Origin: CAZYMI01 sp964648505
Lineage (GTDB): Bacteria > Pseudomonadota > Alphaproteobacteria > Micavibrionales > Micavibrionaceae
DNA: 64,000 bases
Reading direction: 5' to 3'
Assembly (NCBI GenBank): GCA_964648505.1
Contig: CAZYMI010000009.1
Coordinates: 1 to 64,000, forward strand
The translations under genes were made by a program, and so were the position numbers. Shown piece after piece: positions 18,510-28,098 of this stretch (its first letter is position 1; every line of letters starts with the position of its first letter). The notes beneath the pieces are model-generated. The model saw nothing but the letters and a program-made list of their open reading frames with translations. It was not told where the DNA came from and searched no databases.

Positions 18510-19049
18510 ATGCGGATGACGATGCAAGAACAGAAAATTTCTGCCTTAATCACTCCAGTCCTGAAGGACTTGGGGTACAGGCTTGTTATGGTCACCCTTA
18601 AGGGATCTGACCGTATGGGGCAGATACTGGAAATTCTGGCAGAAAATCCACAAACACAGAATTTAGGTGTCGATGAATGTGCACGCATATCGCGTGCAGT
18701 TTCTGCAATTTTGGATGTTGAAGACCCAATTAAATCAACCTATCGCCTTGAAATTAGTTCGCCGGGCATAGACCGCCCTTTAATTGAACTGAATGATTAT
18801 CGTGAATGGCAGGGCCATGAAGCCAAGATCGAACTCGATATGCCTTTAAATAATCAGAAAAGATTTAAAGGTGTTATTGAAGGTTTAAATGACGATGCAA
18901 TTACCCTTATGACTGATACTGGCCCTGCTTTAATTCCATTTGCGTCAATTGCCAAAGCGCGGCTTGTTTTAACAGACCATTTAATTAAATCTACAAAACC
19001 ACTATCTCAAAAAACCTCTCAAGGAGACGAGAACGGAGCCTCTTCATGA
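18510..19049 (+). CDS. rimP: Ribosome maturation factor RimP
   Basis: About 179 residues. The core contains the family segments around VDECARISRAVSAILD and YRLEISSPGIDRPL, with a C-terminal SH3-like domain. RimP helps assemble the 30S subunit. Reading can be extended to an ATG at 18459, but that start precedes the terminator-like hairpin and would translate it. Three in-frame ATGs at 18510, 18516 and 18522 are the realistic starts. The stop overlaps nusA by ATGA, and rimP leads the nusA-infB-rbfA-truB-rpsO operon. Confidence 0.92.
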   Translation: MRMTMQEQKISALITPVLKDLGYRLVMVTLKGSDRMGQILEILAENPQTQNLGVDECARISRAVSAILDVEDPIKSTYRLEISSPGIDRPLIELNDYREWQGHEAKIELDMPLNNQKRFKGVIEGLNDDAITLMTDTGPALIPFASIAKARLVLTDHLIKSTKPLSQKTSQGDENGASS

Positions 19050-20563
19050 TGATTGAAATTCTACAAGTCGCAGACGCTGTCGCACGCGAAAAAAATATCA
19101 GCAAAGATATTGTAATCGAAGCCATTCAGGATGCGATTGCCAAAGCTGGTCGTTCAAAATATGGGCACGATCATGATATTCGCGCCATGATGGATAAAAA
19201 AACCGGCATGGTCACAATGACCCGCGTACGCACGGTTGTAGCTGATGATAGCTTGATTGAAAATGAACATGCGCAATTGCCTTTGGCAAAAGCGTTAAAA
19301 GTTAAATCTGATGCGCAAGTGGGCGAAGAGTTGATCGACACCTTACCCCCGCTTGATTTTGGCCGTATCGCCGCGCAAACGGCCAAGCAGGTTATCGTGC
19401 AAAAGGTACGTGACGCAGAACGTGAACGCCAGTTTGAAGAATATAAATCACGCGCCGGTGAAATTATAAACGGTATCGTTAAGCGGGTAGAATACGGTAA
19501 CGTTACCGTTGATCTGGGGCGGGCTGAAGCTGTTTTGCGCCGCGATGAAACCCTGCCGCGCGAACATTTTAAAAACGGTGATCGTGTGCGTGCTTATATT
19601 TATGATGTGCGTCGTGAATTACGTGGGCCGCAGATTTTTCTGTCCCGTTCACACCCACAATTCATGGCAAAATTATTTACTCAGGAAGTTCCTGAAATTT
19701 ACGATGGCGTGATCGAAGTAAAAGCTGTTGCGCGCGACCCTGGCTCACGCGCTAAAATTGCCGTCTATTCACGCGATGGCGGAATTGACCCGGTTGGTGC
19801 ATGTGTTGGTATGCGCGGATCTCGTGTTCAGGCGGTTGTTGGGGAACTTGCAGGCGAAAAGATTGATATCGTTCCCTGGTCGCCCGATACAGCAACTTTT
19901 GTTGTTAATGCGCTTGCACCAGCAGAGGTTACAAAAGTTGTTCTGCATGAAGAAAAACACCGTATGGATGTTGTCGTTCCAGATGAACAGCTTTCACTTG
20001 CCATCGGCAGACGTGGGCAAAACGTTCGTCTGGCTTCTATGCTAACCGGCTGGGACATTGATATTCTGACAGAAGCGGAAGAATCAGATCGTCGTGCAGA
20101 AGAATTTCGTACCCGCACATCACTTTTTCTTACGGCACTCGATGTTGATGAAGTGCTGGCACAATTGCTTGTTGCTGAGGGCTTTATAAAAATTGAAGAA
20201 GTCGCAGAAGCAGATATTTCTGAACTCAACTCAATCGAAGGATTCACAGAGGACGTATCTATGGAACTTAAAAATCGTGCTGCAAACTGGCTTGAAACTA
20301 AAGCGCAAGAACTGAAAAATAAACAATCAGAGCTTGGCATCAAGGATGATCTGATTAACCTTGAAGGTCTAAGCGTTGATCAAATCATTACCCTTGGCGA
20401 AAAAGGCATAAAATGCCGCGATGATCTGGCTGATTTAGCTGGTGATGAGCTGGTTGAAATACTGGGCGCCGGTAATATTACAGAAAGCAATGCGAACGAG
20501 CTGATTATGAAAGCCCGTGCGCACTGGTTTGAAAACGACGAAAAGGTTGCGAATAACGCATGA
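19046..20563 (+). CDS. nusA: Transcription termination/antitermination factor NusA
   Basis: A 505-residue protein with the NusA N-terminal RNA-polymerase-binding domain (1-125), an S1 domain (about 130-200), two KH domains (about 230-340, including IGRRGQNVRLA) and a C-terminal helix-hairpin repeat region (about 355-500). It controls pausing, termination and antitermination. It overlaps rimP upstream and infB downstream, both by ATGA. The ylxR-like gene that many Alphaproteobacteria carry between nusA and infB is absent here. Confidence 0.97.
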   Translation: MMIEILQVADAVAREKNISKDIVIEAIQDAIAKAGRSKYGHDHDIRAMMDKKTGMVTMTRVRTVVADDSLIENEHAQLPLAKALKVKSDAQVGEELIDTLPPLDFGRIAAQTAKQVIVQKVRDAERERQFEEYKSRAGEIINGIVKRVEYGNVTVDLGRAEAVLRRDETLPREHFKNGDRVRAYIYDVRRELRGPQIFLSRSHPQFMAKLFTQEVPEIYDGVIEVKAVARDPGSRAKIAVYSRDGGIDPVGACVGMRGSRVQAVVGELAGEKIDIVPWSPDTATFVVNALAPAEVTKVVLHEEKHRMDVVVPDEQLSLAIGRRGQNVRLASMLTGWDIDILTEAEESDRRAEEFRTRTSLFLTALDVDEVLAQLLVAEGFIKIEEVAEADISELNSIEGFTEDVSMELKNRAANWLETKAQELKNKQSELGIKDDLINLEGLSVDQIITLGEKGIKCRDDLADLAGDELVEILGAGNITESNANELIMKARAHWFENDEKVANNA

Positions 20564-23115
20564 ATTCTGACACCAAAGACACTGAGAAAAAGCCCCTATC
20601 TTTAGGTGGCGGTAAAGGCACATTAACCTTGAAGCCTGGAAACCAATCTGCACCTAATATGCAGATTAGGCAGTCTTTGTCACAAGGTCGTGGCCGCGCC
20701 GTTGCTGTTGAAGTCAGGCGTAAACGAGGCGGCGCTGACGGACAAGTCGAAGCAGACCAGACACAACCCGGTGCAGAGGTAACAGTTGCCGACCATCATT
20801 TAACTAACGATGAGCGTGACGCCCGCATAAAAGCTTTACAAAAAGCAATTGAAGACGAAGAAAAAAGAAAAGTAGAAGACGCTGCCCGTCGCGAACAACA
20901 AGCGCATGAAAATGTATTGCGCGAACAAGAACAATCCAACAAACCCATGAGCGCAGATGAATTGCGTGAACGCGAAGTTGAAGAACTTAAGCGAATTGAA
21001 GAAGACGAGAAACGCGCAGCAGATCTTGCTGAAAAACAACGCCAGCTCAATGTTTTGCGTGAAGGCGGCCAGACAGGCGCTATTGGCAAAGCTTTGTTTG
21101 GCAAAAAATCGGACAGCGATGAGGATGAAGAAGAAACAGTACGCGCCAAATTAAAGCGTGCCGGTAACAAAGCGCCATCCAAAAAAGCAGATGACGAAAT
21201 ACGTTGGACAGGCGGAAAACTGACTGTCAATCAGGTGATTAACGAAGTTTATGATCGTGATAGTGGCCGTTCCCTTGCCTCCATGCGCCGCGCACGGGCT
21301 AAGGCCAAAGCGTCTAGCATGTCACAAGAGCCTGCCAAAAAAATTAATCGTGAAGTTATTGTCCCTGAAGTAATTACAGTGCAAGAACTCGCCAACCGAA
21401 TGGCAGAACGTTCAGGTGATGTGATTAAAGCGCTCATGAAAATGGGGGTTATGGCCACCATAAACCAAACAATTGATCCTGATACGGCAGAACTACTGAT
21501 TAGCGAATTTGGCCATACCATCAAACGTGTAACAGAAGCCGATGTTGAAATCGGCATTGAAGGAATAGAGGACAGCGAAACGAATATGGTTTCGCGCCCG
21601 CCAGTTGTAACCATCATGGGTCACGTTGATCACGGTAAAACATCATTGCTGGATGCCATGCGGTCAACCAATGTAGTTTCGGGCGAAGCAGGCGGTATAA
21701 CGCAACATATTGGTGCTTACCAGGTCACATTGCCATCTGGTGCAAAAATCACATTTCTTGATACGCCGGGCCACGCCGCTTTCTCGGAAATGCGTGCACG
21801 CGGCGCGAACGTGACTGATATTGTAGTGCTTGTTGTTGCCGCCAATGACAGCATCATGCCGCAAACTATCGAAGCGATTAATCACGCAAAAGCAGCAAAG
21901 GTACCCTTAATTGTTGCCATCAACAAAATTGATCTGCCCGATGCCGATACTTGGAAGGTTAAGCAAGATCTTTTAAGCCATGAAGTGATTGTCGAAGAAC
22001 TAAGCGGCGAAGTACAATGCGTTGAACTTTCTGCAAAGAAAAAAATGAATCTCGATAAGCTTGAAGAAGCAATTTTACTTCAAGCAGAAATTTTAAACTT
22101 AAAAGCGAACCCTGATCGCGATGCCGTTGGCCGTGTTATTGAAGCAAAAATGGAACAAGGGCGCGGTTCAGTTGCCACCGTTCTTATTCAAAAAGGTACA
22201 CTTAAACTTGGTGATGTTTTTGTGGTTGGTGCAGAATATGGGCGCGTTCGGGCGCTTATTGATGATCGTGGACAGAATATAAAGTCAGCAACGATTGGCC
22301 AGCCTGTCGAAGTACTTGGTCTTACAGGTACGCCAGACGCAGGTGATTCATTTACCGTTTTAAAGGATGAAACAAAAGCGCGTGAAATTGCAGGCTACCG
22401 TGCCCGTAAAAAGCGTGATCTAGCGACAACATCCTCAACATCGGGCATGACATTTGACCAGATTTTAGCGCAATCCAAAGTAAATGCAGGCCGCAAAGAA
22501 CTGGCTGTGATTATCAAAGCAGATGTTCATGGATCGGTAGAAGCTATTGTTGGTTCGCTTGCAAAAATAAGCGATGAAAATCAGGAAATATCCGTTCGTG
22601 TTTTGCATTCCGGTGTAGGCGGCATTACAGAATCTGATATCACGCTTGCCAAAGCATCAAATGCTTTGGTGATAGGCTTTAACGTGCGGGCTAATGCGCA
22701 AGCGCGCGACCAGGCGGCACAAAACAAAGTAAACATGCGTTATTACAACATTATTTATAATGTTATTGATGATGTGAAGGGTCTGCTTTCCGGCCTTCTA
22801 TCGCCTGCTTTGCGCGAAGAATATCTGGGTCAGGCTGAAATTCGTCAGGTCTTTAATATTACAAAGGTCGGCAAGGTTGGTGGTTGTATGGTTACAACAG
22901 GGGTCGTTAAACGCGGTTCAAAAGTACGCCTGCTGCGCGATAGCGTTGTGATACATGAAGGCACTCTCAAGACCCTTAAACGCTTCAAAGACGAGGTCAA
23001 GGAAGTAAAAGAAGGCACAGAATGCGGTATGGCATTTGAAAATTATGACGACATCAAAGAAAAAGATATTATTGAATGCTATGATGTTATCTCTGAAGCA
23101 CGTTCAGTGACGTAG
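20560..23115 (+). CDS. infB: Translation initiation factor IF-2
   Basis: An 851-residue GTPase. An N-terminal IF2-associated domain and a charged Glu/Arg/Lys-rich linker (to about residue 265) precede the GTPase core: G1 GHVDHGKT at 354-361, G3 DTPGHAAF near 400 and G4 NKID near 455. The C-terminal beta-barrel and initiator-tRNA-binding domains follow. It brings fMet-tRNA to the 30S subunit. The start overlaps the nusA stop by ATGA, and 13 bases separate it from rbfA. Confidence 0.97.
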   Translation: MNSDTKDTEKKPLSLGGGKGTLTLKPGNQSAPNMQIRQSLSQGRGRAVAVEVRRKRGGADGQVEADQTQPGAEVTVADHHLTNDERDARIKALQKAIEDEEKRKVEDAARREQQAHENVLREQEQSNKPMSADELREREVEELKRIEEDEKRAADLAEKQRQLNVLREGGQTGAIGKALFGKKSDSDEDEEETVRAKLKRAGNKAPSKKADDEIRWTGGKLTVNQVINEVYDRDSGRSLASMRRARAKAKASSMSQEPAKKINREVIVPEVITVQELANRMAERSGDVIKALMKMGVMATINQTIDPDTAELLISEFGHTIKRVTEADVEIGIEGIEDSETNMVSRPPVVTIMGHVDHGKTSLLDAMRSTNVVSGEAGGITQHIGAYQVTLPSGAKITFLDTPGHAAFSEMRARGANVTDIVVLVVAANDSIMPQTIEAINHAKAAKVPLIVAINKIDLPDADTWKVKQDLLSHEVIVEELSGEVQCVELSAKKKMNLDKLEEAILLQAEILNLKANPDRDAVGRVIEAKMEQGRGSVATVLIQKGTLKLGDVFVVGAEYGRVRALIDDRGQNIKSATIGQPVEVLGLTGTPDAGDSFTVLKDETKAREIAGYRARKKRDLATTSSTSGMTFDQILAQSKVNAGRKELAVIIKADVHGSVEAIVGSLAKISDENQEISVRVLHSGVGGITESDITLAKASNALVIGFNVRANAQARDQAAQNKVNMRYYNIIYNVIDDVKGLLSGLLSPALREEYLGQAEIRQVFNITKVGKVGGCMVTTGVVKRGSKVRLLRDSVVIHEGTLKTLKRFKDEVKEVKEGTECGMAFENYDDIKEKDIIECYDVISEARSVT

Positions 23116-23128
23116 TGAGGAGCCCGTT

Positions 23129-23482
23129 ATGCAGCAAAAAGGCCCCACACAACGCCAACTCCGGGTTGGTGAGGAAATCAAGCACCTGATCGTTGAAGTG
23201 CTTCATAAAGGCGGCTTCAACAACCCTGCCCTTATGGATGGCACCGCAATTACTGTTTCCGAGGTTCGGGTTTCACCTGATTTAAAGCATGCAACAGCCT
23301 ATGTGCTGACGCTTGGCGGGCATAACATGGATAAGGTTTTGCCTGCGCTCAACGATGTTGCCCCTGTCATACAACGTGATATGGGCCGCAAAATGAAAAT
23401 GAAATTCACGCCCCGTATCAAATTTGTCAAAGATGATACATACGACTACGCATCCCATATTGATAAATTACTTAGAAGCTAA
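23129..23482 (+). CDS. rbfA: Ribosome-binding factor A
   Basis: A 117-residue single KH-like domain protein of normal family length. The conserved run around ITVSEVRVSPDLKHATAYV and the C-terminal RIKFVKDDTYDYASHIDKLL region are typical. RbfA binds the 16S 5' end during cold-sensitive 30S maturation. A good ribosome site (GAGGAG, 23116-23121) precedes the ATG. It is in operon order between infB and truB. Confidence 0.95.
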   Translation: MQQKGPTQRQLRVGEEIKHLIVEVLHKGGFNNPALMDGTAITVSEVRVSPDLKHATAYVLTLGGHNMDKVLPALNDVAPVIQRDMGRKMKMKFTPRIKFVKDDTYDYASHIDKLLRS

Positions 23483-23485
23483 ATC

Positions 23486-24427
23486 ATGAAACCTAAAAAA
23501 GTGTTGAACAGATTGAATGGCTGGGTCAATCTGGACAAGCCTGCTGGCATCACATCGACCGATGCCGTCACAAAACTTAAATGGCTATTAAAGCCTGAAA
23601 AAATTGGCCATGCAGGCACACTCGACCCTTTAGCAACCGGAATATTACCAATCGCATTGGGCGAGGCTACCAAAGCCATCCCTTATCTGATGGACACCCT
23701 AAAGCTCTATAATTTTGCCGTTACCTGGGGGGAAGAGCGCACCACAGATGACAGCGAAGGTTTTGTCACAAATACATCCCCTATTCGCCCCGACCTTTCA
23801 CAGATTCAAAAATGTCTGCCTCGCTATACTGGCCAAATAAGCCAAACACCACCCCAATTTTCTGCAATCAAAATCGACGGTGCACGCGCTTATGATATGG
23901 CCCGCGAGGGACAAATCGTCGAGATCAAACCCCGTCTTATTTATATCGAACGCTTAGAAATAGTCAGTCATAACAGCGCTACAACCTGCTTTCAGGCCCT
24001 ATGCGGCAAAGGTACCTATATTCGGTCTTTGGCCCGCGACATAGGACGGGATCTTGGTTGTTTTGGCTATATTTCAGCGTTAAGGCGGGCAAGTGTAGGG
24101 TCATTTGATGAACGCAATTCGATTTCACTGGACAAACTAGCTGAAATCGTGGAAAACCTTGGCCCAGAGGCACCCCTGCTTCCGCTTTTAACCGCGCTGG
24201 ACGGCATCCCGGCGCTGGCTGTATCGGAAGCAGAGATGCGGCAGATCAGAAACGGGCAGCCCCTAACTCTGATTTCGCGTTCAGACCTAGACCGGCTTTT
24301 AAAAGCAGGCCTTGATCCGGATGTGACAAATGAAACTGTTGCTGTGATAACTTTTAACAAATCGCCCTTGGGCCTTGTTAGCGTTACCGGCCCCGGGATC
24401 CGCGTGCTGCGTTTATTCAACTTGTGA
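23486..24427 (+). CDS. truB: tRNA pseudouridine(55) synthase TruB
   Basis: A 313-residue pseudouridine synthase. The catalytic aspartate is Asp47 in GHAGTLDPLATG, and the KGTYIRSLARDIG segment contributes to the active site. It isomerises U55 in the T-loop of tRNAs. It starts three bases after the rbfA stop and ends 20 bases before the chosen rpsO start, in the usual operon order. Confidence 0.96.
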   Translation: MKPKKVLNRLNGWVNLDKPAGITSTDAVTKLKWLLKPEKIGHAGTLDPLATGILPIALGEATKAIPYLMDTLKLYNFAVTWGEERTTDDSEGFVTNTSPIRPDLSQIQKCLPRYTGQISQTPPQFSAIKIDGARAYDMAREGQIVEIKPRLIYIERLEIVSHNSATTCFQALCGKGTYIRSLARDIGRDLGCFGYISALRRASVGSFDERNSISLDKLAEIVENLGPEAPLLPLLTALDGIPALAVSEAEMRQIRNGQPLTLISRSDLDRLLKAGLDPDVTNETVAVITFNKSPLGLVSVTGPGIRVLRLFNL

Positions 24428-24447
24428 TGCACGAAAGAGAAACGAAA

Positions 24448-24717
24448 ATGACAAACCAACCATCCCGCAAGGGCGATATCATCGCAAGCTACCAAATCAA
24501 GCAAAGCGATACAGGGTCATCAGAAGTACAAGTTGCACTTTTGACAGACCGAATTAACCACCTTTCAGATCACCTGAAAACACACATGAAAGATATTGGA
24601 TCACGCCGTGGCCTTTTAGCTATGGTTGCACGCCGTCGTAAAATTCTTGATTACTTGAAAAAGACAGATGAAGAACGTTACCTGGCACTCATCAGCAAGC
24701 TTGGTCTGCGCCGCTAA
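24448..24717 (+). CDS. rpsO: 30S ribosomal protein S15
   Basis: An 89-residue S15 with the signature region around GSSEVQVALLTDRI and HSRRGLL-like SRRGLLAMVARRRKILDYL. It binds the central domain of 16S rRNA. The ATG at 24448 gives normal S15 length; an ATG at 24424 would add eight residues and overlap truB. It closes the rimP-to-rpsO operon and is followed by a strong terminator. Confidence 0.96.
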   Translation: MTNQPSRKGDIIASYQIKQSDTGSSEVQVALLTDRINHLSDHLKTHMKDIGSRRGLLAMVARRRKILDYLKKTDEERYLALISKLGLRR

Positions 24718-24747
24718 AACCTTTGTGTTCCCTTATCGTAACAAACC

Positions 24748-24771
24748 AAGGCCCCTTTCGGGGCCTTTTTT
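24748..24771 (+). terminator. Rho-independent terminator after rpsO
   Basis: An 8-base-pair stem AAGGCCCC/GGGGCCTT with a TTTC loop runs directly into a T-tract. It lies 30 bases after the rpsO stop and marks the end of the long translation operon. pnp, often co-transcribed with rpsO, is separated from it here by gpmA on the other strand. From 24772 to 24887 I see no further gene or clear signal. Confidence 0.92.
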
Positions 24772-24887
24772 AACACCTGCTGAGATCATGAAAAATCAGT
24801 TGGCTTTGAAAATTTTGAATCCGAACGCATAAGATATGAAGTCAAATTGCCCTTGATTAAAAGCAAATCCAGCAAAAAGCTTCAGGA

Positions 24888-25091
24888 CTAAATCCCGAAA
24901 CCTAGGTGATGATACTTAATGGCCTTCGGCAAATCTGTATTATTAACGGGCCTTTGATCAGGATCGAGAATTCTTATAAAAACAGCGCCTGTAAAATCTG
25001 CAGCCGGCCTTGTCACATATCCAAATGCGTTTGAACCATCATCTCTAGGCATACTAGGCATAATTGCTTCATAATCTTCATTTATAGACAT
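24888..25091 (-). CDS. Small protein of unknown function downstream of gpmA
   Basis: A 67-residue reading frame with a plausible ribosome site (AAGGGG, seven bases before the ATG). The composition is protein-like: acidic N-terminus, then a segment with FGYVTRPA and FIRILDPDQRP. No signal peptide or membrane segment is visible. It follows gpmA on the same strand after 57 bases and may share its transcript. I do not recognise it, and it could be a chance frame in a 431-base gap between rpsO and gpmA. Confidence 0.45.
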   Translation of the reverse strand: MSINEDYEAIMPSMPRDDGSNAFGYVTRPAADFTGAVFIRILDPDQRPVNNTDLPKAIKYHHLGFGI

Positions 25092-25148
25092 AAAATACCC
25101 CTTGTTTTTGAAAAGCTAAAGTAACACCACAAAGCTACTATATCAACT

Positions 25149-25757
25149 TTATAGATACGCATAACTTTTGACATCCTGCCCCTCAAATTCAATAACAAGC
25201 GGCGACCCAGTTGGAATTTCAAAGCTATGAATTGTTTCAGGAGTATATTGGCCCAAAACAACCATAAGAGCGCGAAGAGAATTACCGTGCGCTGCAATCA
25301 AAACAGTCTGGCCAGACACCAGTAAAGGCTTGATATGCGTTTCAAAATAGAGCGCTACGCGTTCGACCACATCTTTAAGGCTTTCGCCGCCCGGCGGTCT
25401 TGTATCATAGCTGCGCCGCCAGATATGAACCTGTTCATCGCCATATTTTGCTTTTGTTTCGTCTTTATTCAAACCCGTTAAGTCGCCATAATCCCGTTCG
25501 TTAAGGGCAGAAGACTTTATTTGTGGCAACTCAATTCCAGCTTCTTTTAAACAGATGATGGCTGTCAGATAAGCACGCTTTAAGGTCGAAGTAAAAACAA
25601 CGTCAATAACGATGCCTGAATCCTTAATTTTCAGACCTGAAGCCGTCGCTTCATGACGACCTTTTTCAGAAAGATCGACATCTTGAAAGCCCGTAAACCT
25701 GTTTTCCAAGTTCCACTGACTTTGGCCATGGCGTAAAAGTATAAGTTTTGCAGGCAC
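25149..25757 (-). CDS. gpmA: 2,3-bisphosphoglycerate-dependent phosphoglycerate mutase
   Basis: A 202-residue histidine-phosphatase-fold enzyme. The phosphohistidine motif LLRHGQS places the catalytic His at residue 10, followed by WNLENRFTG; the second histidine is in AAHGNSLRAL. It interconverts 3- and 2-phosphoglycerate in glycolysis. The GTG at 25757 has a strong ribosome site (AAAAGGAG) six bases before it and gives the normal N-terminus, so it is preferred over an ATG at 25832. Confidence 0.92.
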   Translation of the reverse strand: MPAKLILLRHGQSQWNLENRFTGFQDVDLSEKGRHEATASGLKIKDSGIVIDVVFTSTLKRAYLTAIICLKEAGIELPQIKSSALNERDYGDLTGLNKDETKAKYGDEQVHIWRRSYDTRPPGGESLKDVVERVALYFETHIKPLLVSGQTVLIAAHGNSLRALMVVLGQYTPETIHSFEIPTGSPLVIEFEGQDVKSYAYL

Positions 25758-25947
25758 TAAAGGCTCCTTTTCCTTTGACTTATGGGGCAGATCATGGCAT
25801 TCATCGATCTGCCTGAAAAGGACCTGATTCAAGCCCTACTCGGTTGACTGTTAAAAGCATGATTATTGCTTTTTATTGTCCACCGAACCTGCAAGAACAT
25901 AGTCTTTTTCAAGTAGTAAAACAACTTGATAAAGGATAATAAAATCT

Positions 25948-28092
25948 ATGTTTAATGTACATCGCAAAGTAATTGATTTTGCAGGAAAAAAACTTGTTCT
26001 AGAAACGGGAAAAATTGCACGGCAAGCCGATTCAGCCGTTATGGCAACTTTAGGTGAAACAACCGTCTTATGCACGGTTGTTGGGGCAAAATCAGTTAAA
26101 GACGGGCAAAACTTTTTCCCCCTTACTGTTAACTACCAAGAAAAATCTTACGCAGCAGGCAAGATCCCGGGGGGCTTCTTTAAACGCGAAGGCCGTCCGT
26201 CTGAAAATGAAGTTTTAGTTTCGCGCCTGATTGACCGCCCTATCCGCCCTCTTTTTCCTGAGAACTTCTTAAACGAAGTTCAGGTTGTGGCCACTGTTCT
26301 GTCCCACGATATGGAGAACAACCCTGATATTGTTTCGCTGATCGGCTGTTCTGCTGCTCTTACACTTTCAGGCGTTCCGTTTATGGGCCCTGTAGGTGGC
26401 GCACGCGTGGGTTACATTAATAACCAATATGTCATCAACCCAACTATTTCTGAACGTGAGCAATCTATTCTGGATCTGGTTGTTGCAGGCACCGCTCAAG
26501 GCGTCTTGATGGTTGAATCAGAAGCCAAAGAATTATCAGAAGATGTGATGCTCAGCGCTGTAATGCATGGCTGGAAAGCATTCCAACCTGTTATTCAAGG
26601 CATTATTGAACTTGCTGAGATGGCTGCCAAAGATGCTTGGGATATCCCTGAAGTAAAAGCAGAAGTTGTTGCAACCTATAAAGGTATGACAAGCAAATTC
26701 GCTAATGATCTGGTCAATGCCTATGCAGATCCTAAAAAGCAATCGCGTCATGAAAAAATAGACGCCGTCAAAGAAAAAGCTTTGGCTGAATTTGTAAACG
26801 ATGAAAAGGGACTAACAAAGGATGTTGTTTCTGCCCAGTTCAAAAAAGTTGAGGCCGATGTTGTGCGCGGTAACATCCTGAAAACAGGTTCACGCATTGA
26901 CGGGCGCGATACAAAAACAGTCCGTCAGATTGTTTGTGAGGTTGGCGTTTTGCCACGCGCGCATGGTTCCGCTTTGTTTACACGGGGCGAAACACAAGCG
27001 CTTGTGGTAACCACACTTGGCACTGGTGATGACGAACAACGCATCGATTCCCTTGAAGGTGAACGCAAAGAACGCTTTATGCTTCATTACAACTTCCCTC
27101 CCTACTCTGTTGGAGAAACTGGCCGCATGGGATCCCCCGGACGCCGCGAAATCGGTCATGGAAAACTAGCCTGGCGTGCGCTTAATCCATTACTACCTAT
27201 GGCTGAAAACTTCCCTTACACTATTCGCAACGTGTCTGAAATTACCGAATCAAACGGTTCATCATCTATGGCAACTGTGTGCGGCACATCACTTGCTATG
27301 ATGGATGCAGGCGTACCTATGGAACGCCCTGTTGCCGGTATTGCCATGGGATTGATCAAGGAAGGAAAAGACTTTGCTGTTCTATCCGATATCCTTGGTG
27401 ACGAAGATCATTTAGGTGACATGGATTTTAAAGTTGCTGGAACAGATCGTGGTATCACAGCCCTGCAAATGGATATTAAAATCACATCCATTACTGAAGA
27501 GATCATGAAAATCGCTTTAGCGCAGGCAAAAGATGGACGCCTGCATATTCTAGGCGAAATGGCAAAAGCCCTGACTTCAGCACGTCAGGATATCAGCCAG
27601 TTTGCGCCGCAAATTGCATCCTTAAAAATCCCAACCGATAAGATCCGTGATGTGATCGGCACAGGCGGCAAGGTTATTCGTGAAATCATCGAAAAAACGA
27701 AAACAAAAATCGATATTGAAGATGACGGCACGATCAAAATTGCTTCAACCGATCAAGCTGGCATTGATATGGCGATTGAAATTATTCGCGGCCTGACAGA
27801 AGAACCTGAAATCAATAAGGTTTATACAGGAAAAGTCGTTAAAATTATGGACTTTGGCGCTTTCGTCAATTTCATGGGCGGCAAAGATGGTTTAGTCCAT
27901 ATCTCGGAACTTGAAGATTTCCGTGTGAACAAAACATCAGATGTCATCAAGGAAGGTGACGTGATTAAAGTTCAGGTGATTGGCTTTGATGATCGCGGCA
28001 AGATCAAGCTTTCAAAAAAGCGTGTTAATCAGGAAACAGGAGAAATTTTGCCTCCAAAAGAAAAACCTGCTCGCGAAGCAGCTGAAGGTTGA
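25948..28092 (+). CDS. pnp: Polyribonucleotide nucleotidyltransferase (PNPase)
   Basis: A 714-residue phosphorolytic 3'-to-5' exoribonuclease. Two RNase PH domains (about 1-220 and 310-545) flank a helical domain, followed by a KH domain (IGTGGKVI near 571) and an S1 domain (about 622-690). It degrades mRNA and is a core part of RNA decay. AAAGGATAAT precedes the ATG. It is divergent from gpmA across 190 bases, which should hold its promoter, and is separated from rpsO. Confidence 0.97.
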   Translation: MFNVHRKVIDFAGKKLVLETGKIARQADSAVMATLGETTVLCTVVGAKSVKDGQNFFPLTVNYQEKSYAAGKIPGGFFKREGRPSENEVLVSRLIDRPIRPLFPENFLNEVQVVATVLSHDMENNPDIVSLIGCSAALTLSGVPFMGPVGGARVGYINNQYVINPTISEREQSILDLVVAGTAQGVLMVESEAKELSEDVMLSAVMHGWKAFQPVIQGIIELAEMAAKDAWDIPEVKAEVVATYKGMTSKFANDLVNAYADPKKQSRHEKIDAVKEKALAEFVNDEKGLTKDVVSAQFKKVEADVVRGNILKTGSRIDGRDTKTVRQIVCEVGVLPRAHGSALFTRGETQALVVTTLGTGDDEQRIDSLEGERKERFMLHYNFPPYSVGETGRMGSPGRREIGHGKLAWRALNPLLPMAENFPYTIRNVSEITESNGSSSMATVCGTSLAMMDAGVPMERPVAGIAMGLIKEGKDFAVLSDILGDEDHLGDMDFKVAGTDRGITALQMDIKITSITEEIMKIALAQAKDGRLHILGEMAKALTSARQDISQFAPQIASLKIPTDKIRDVIGTGGKVIREIIEKTKTKIDIEDDGTIKIASTDQAGIDMAIEIIRGLTEEPEINKVYTGKVVKIMDFGAFVNFMGGKDGLVHISELEDFRVNKTSDVIKEGDVIKVQVIGFDDRGKIKLSKKRVNQETGEILPPKEKPAREAAEG

Positions 28093-28098
28093 TTCCTT

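Noticed and set aside
19828..20343. 171-residue minus-strand frame inside nusA
   Set aside because: Ser-rich antisense shadow of a well conserved gene; similar shadows lie opposite infB (20796-21230) and the CBS-domain gene (13672-14160).
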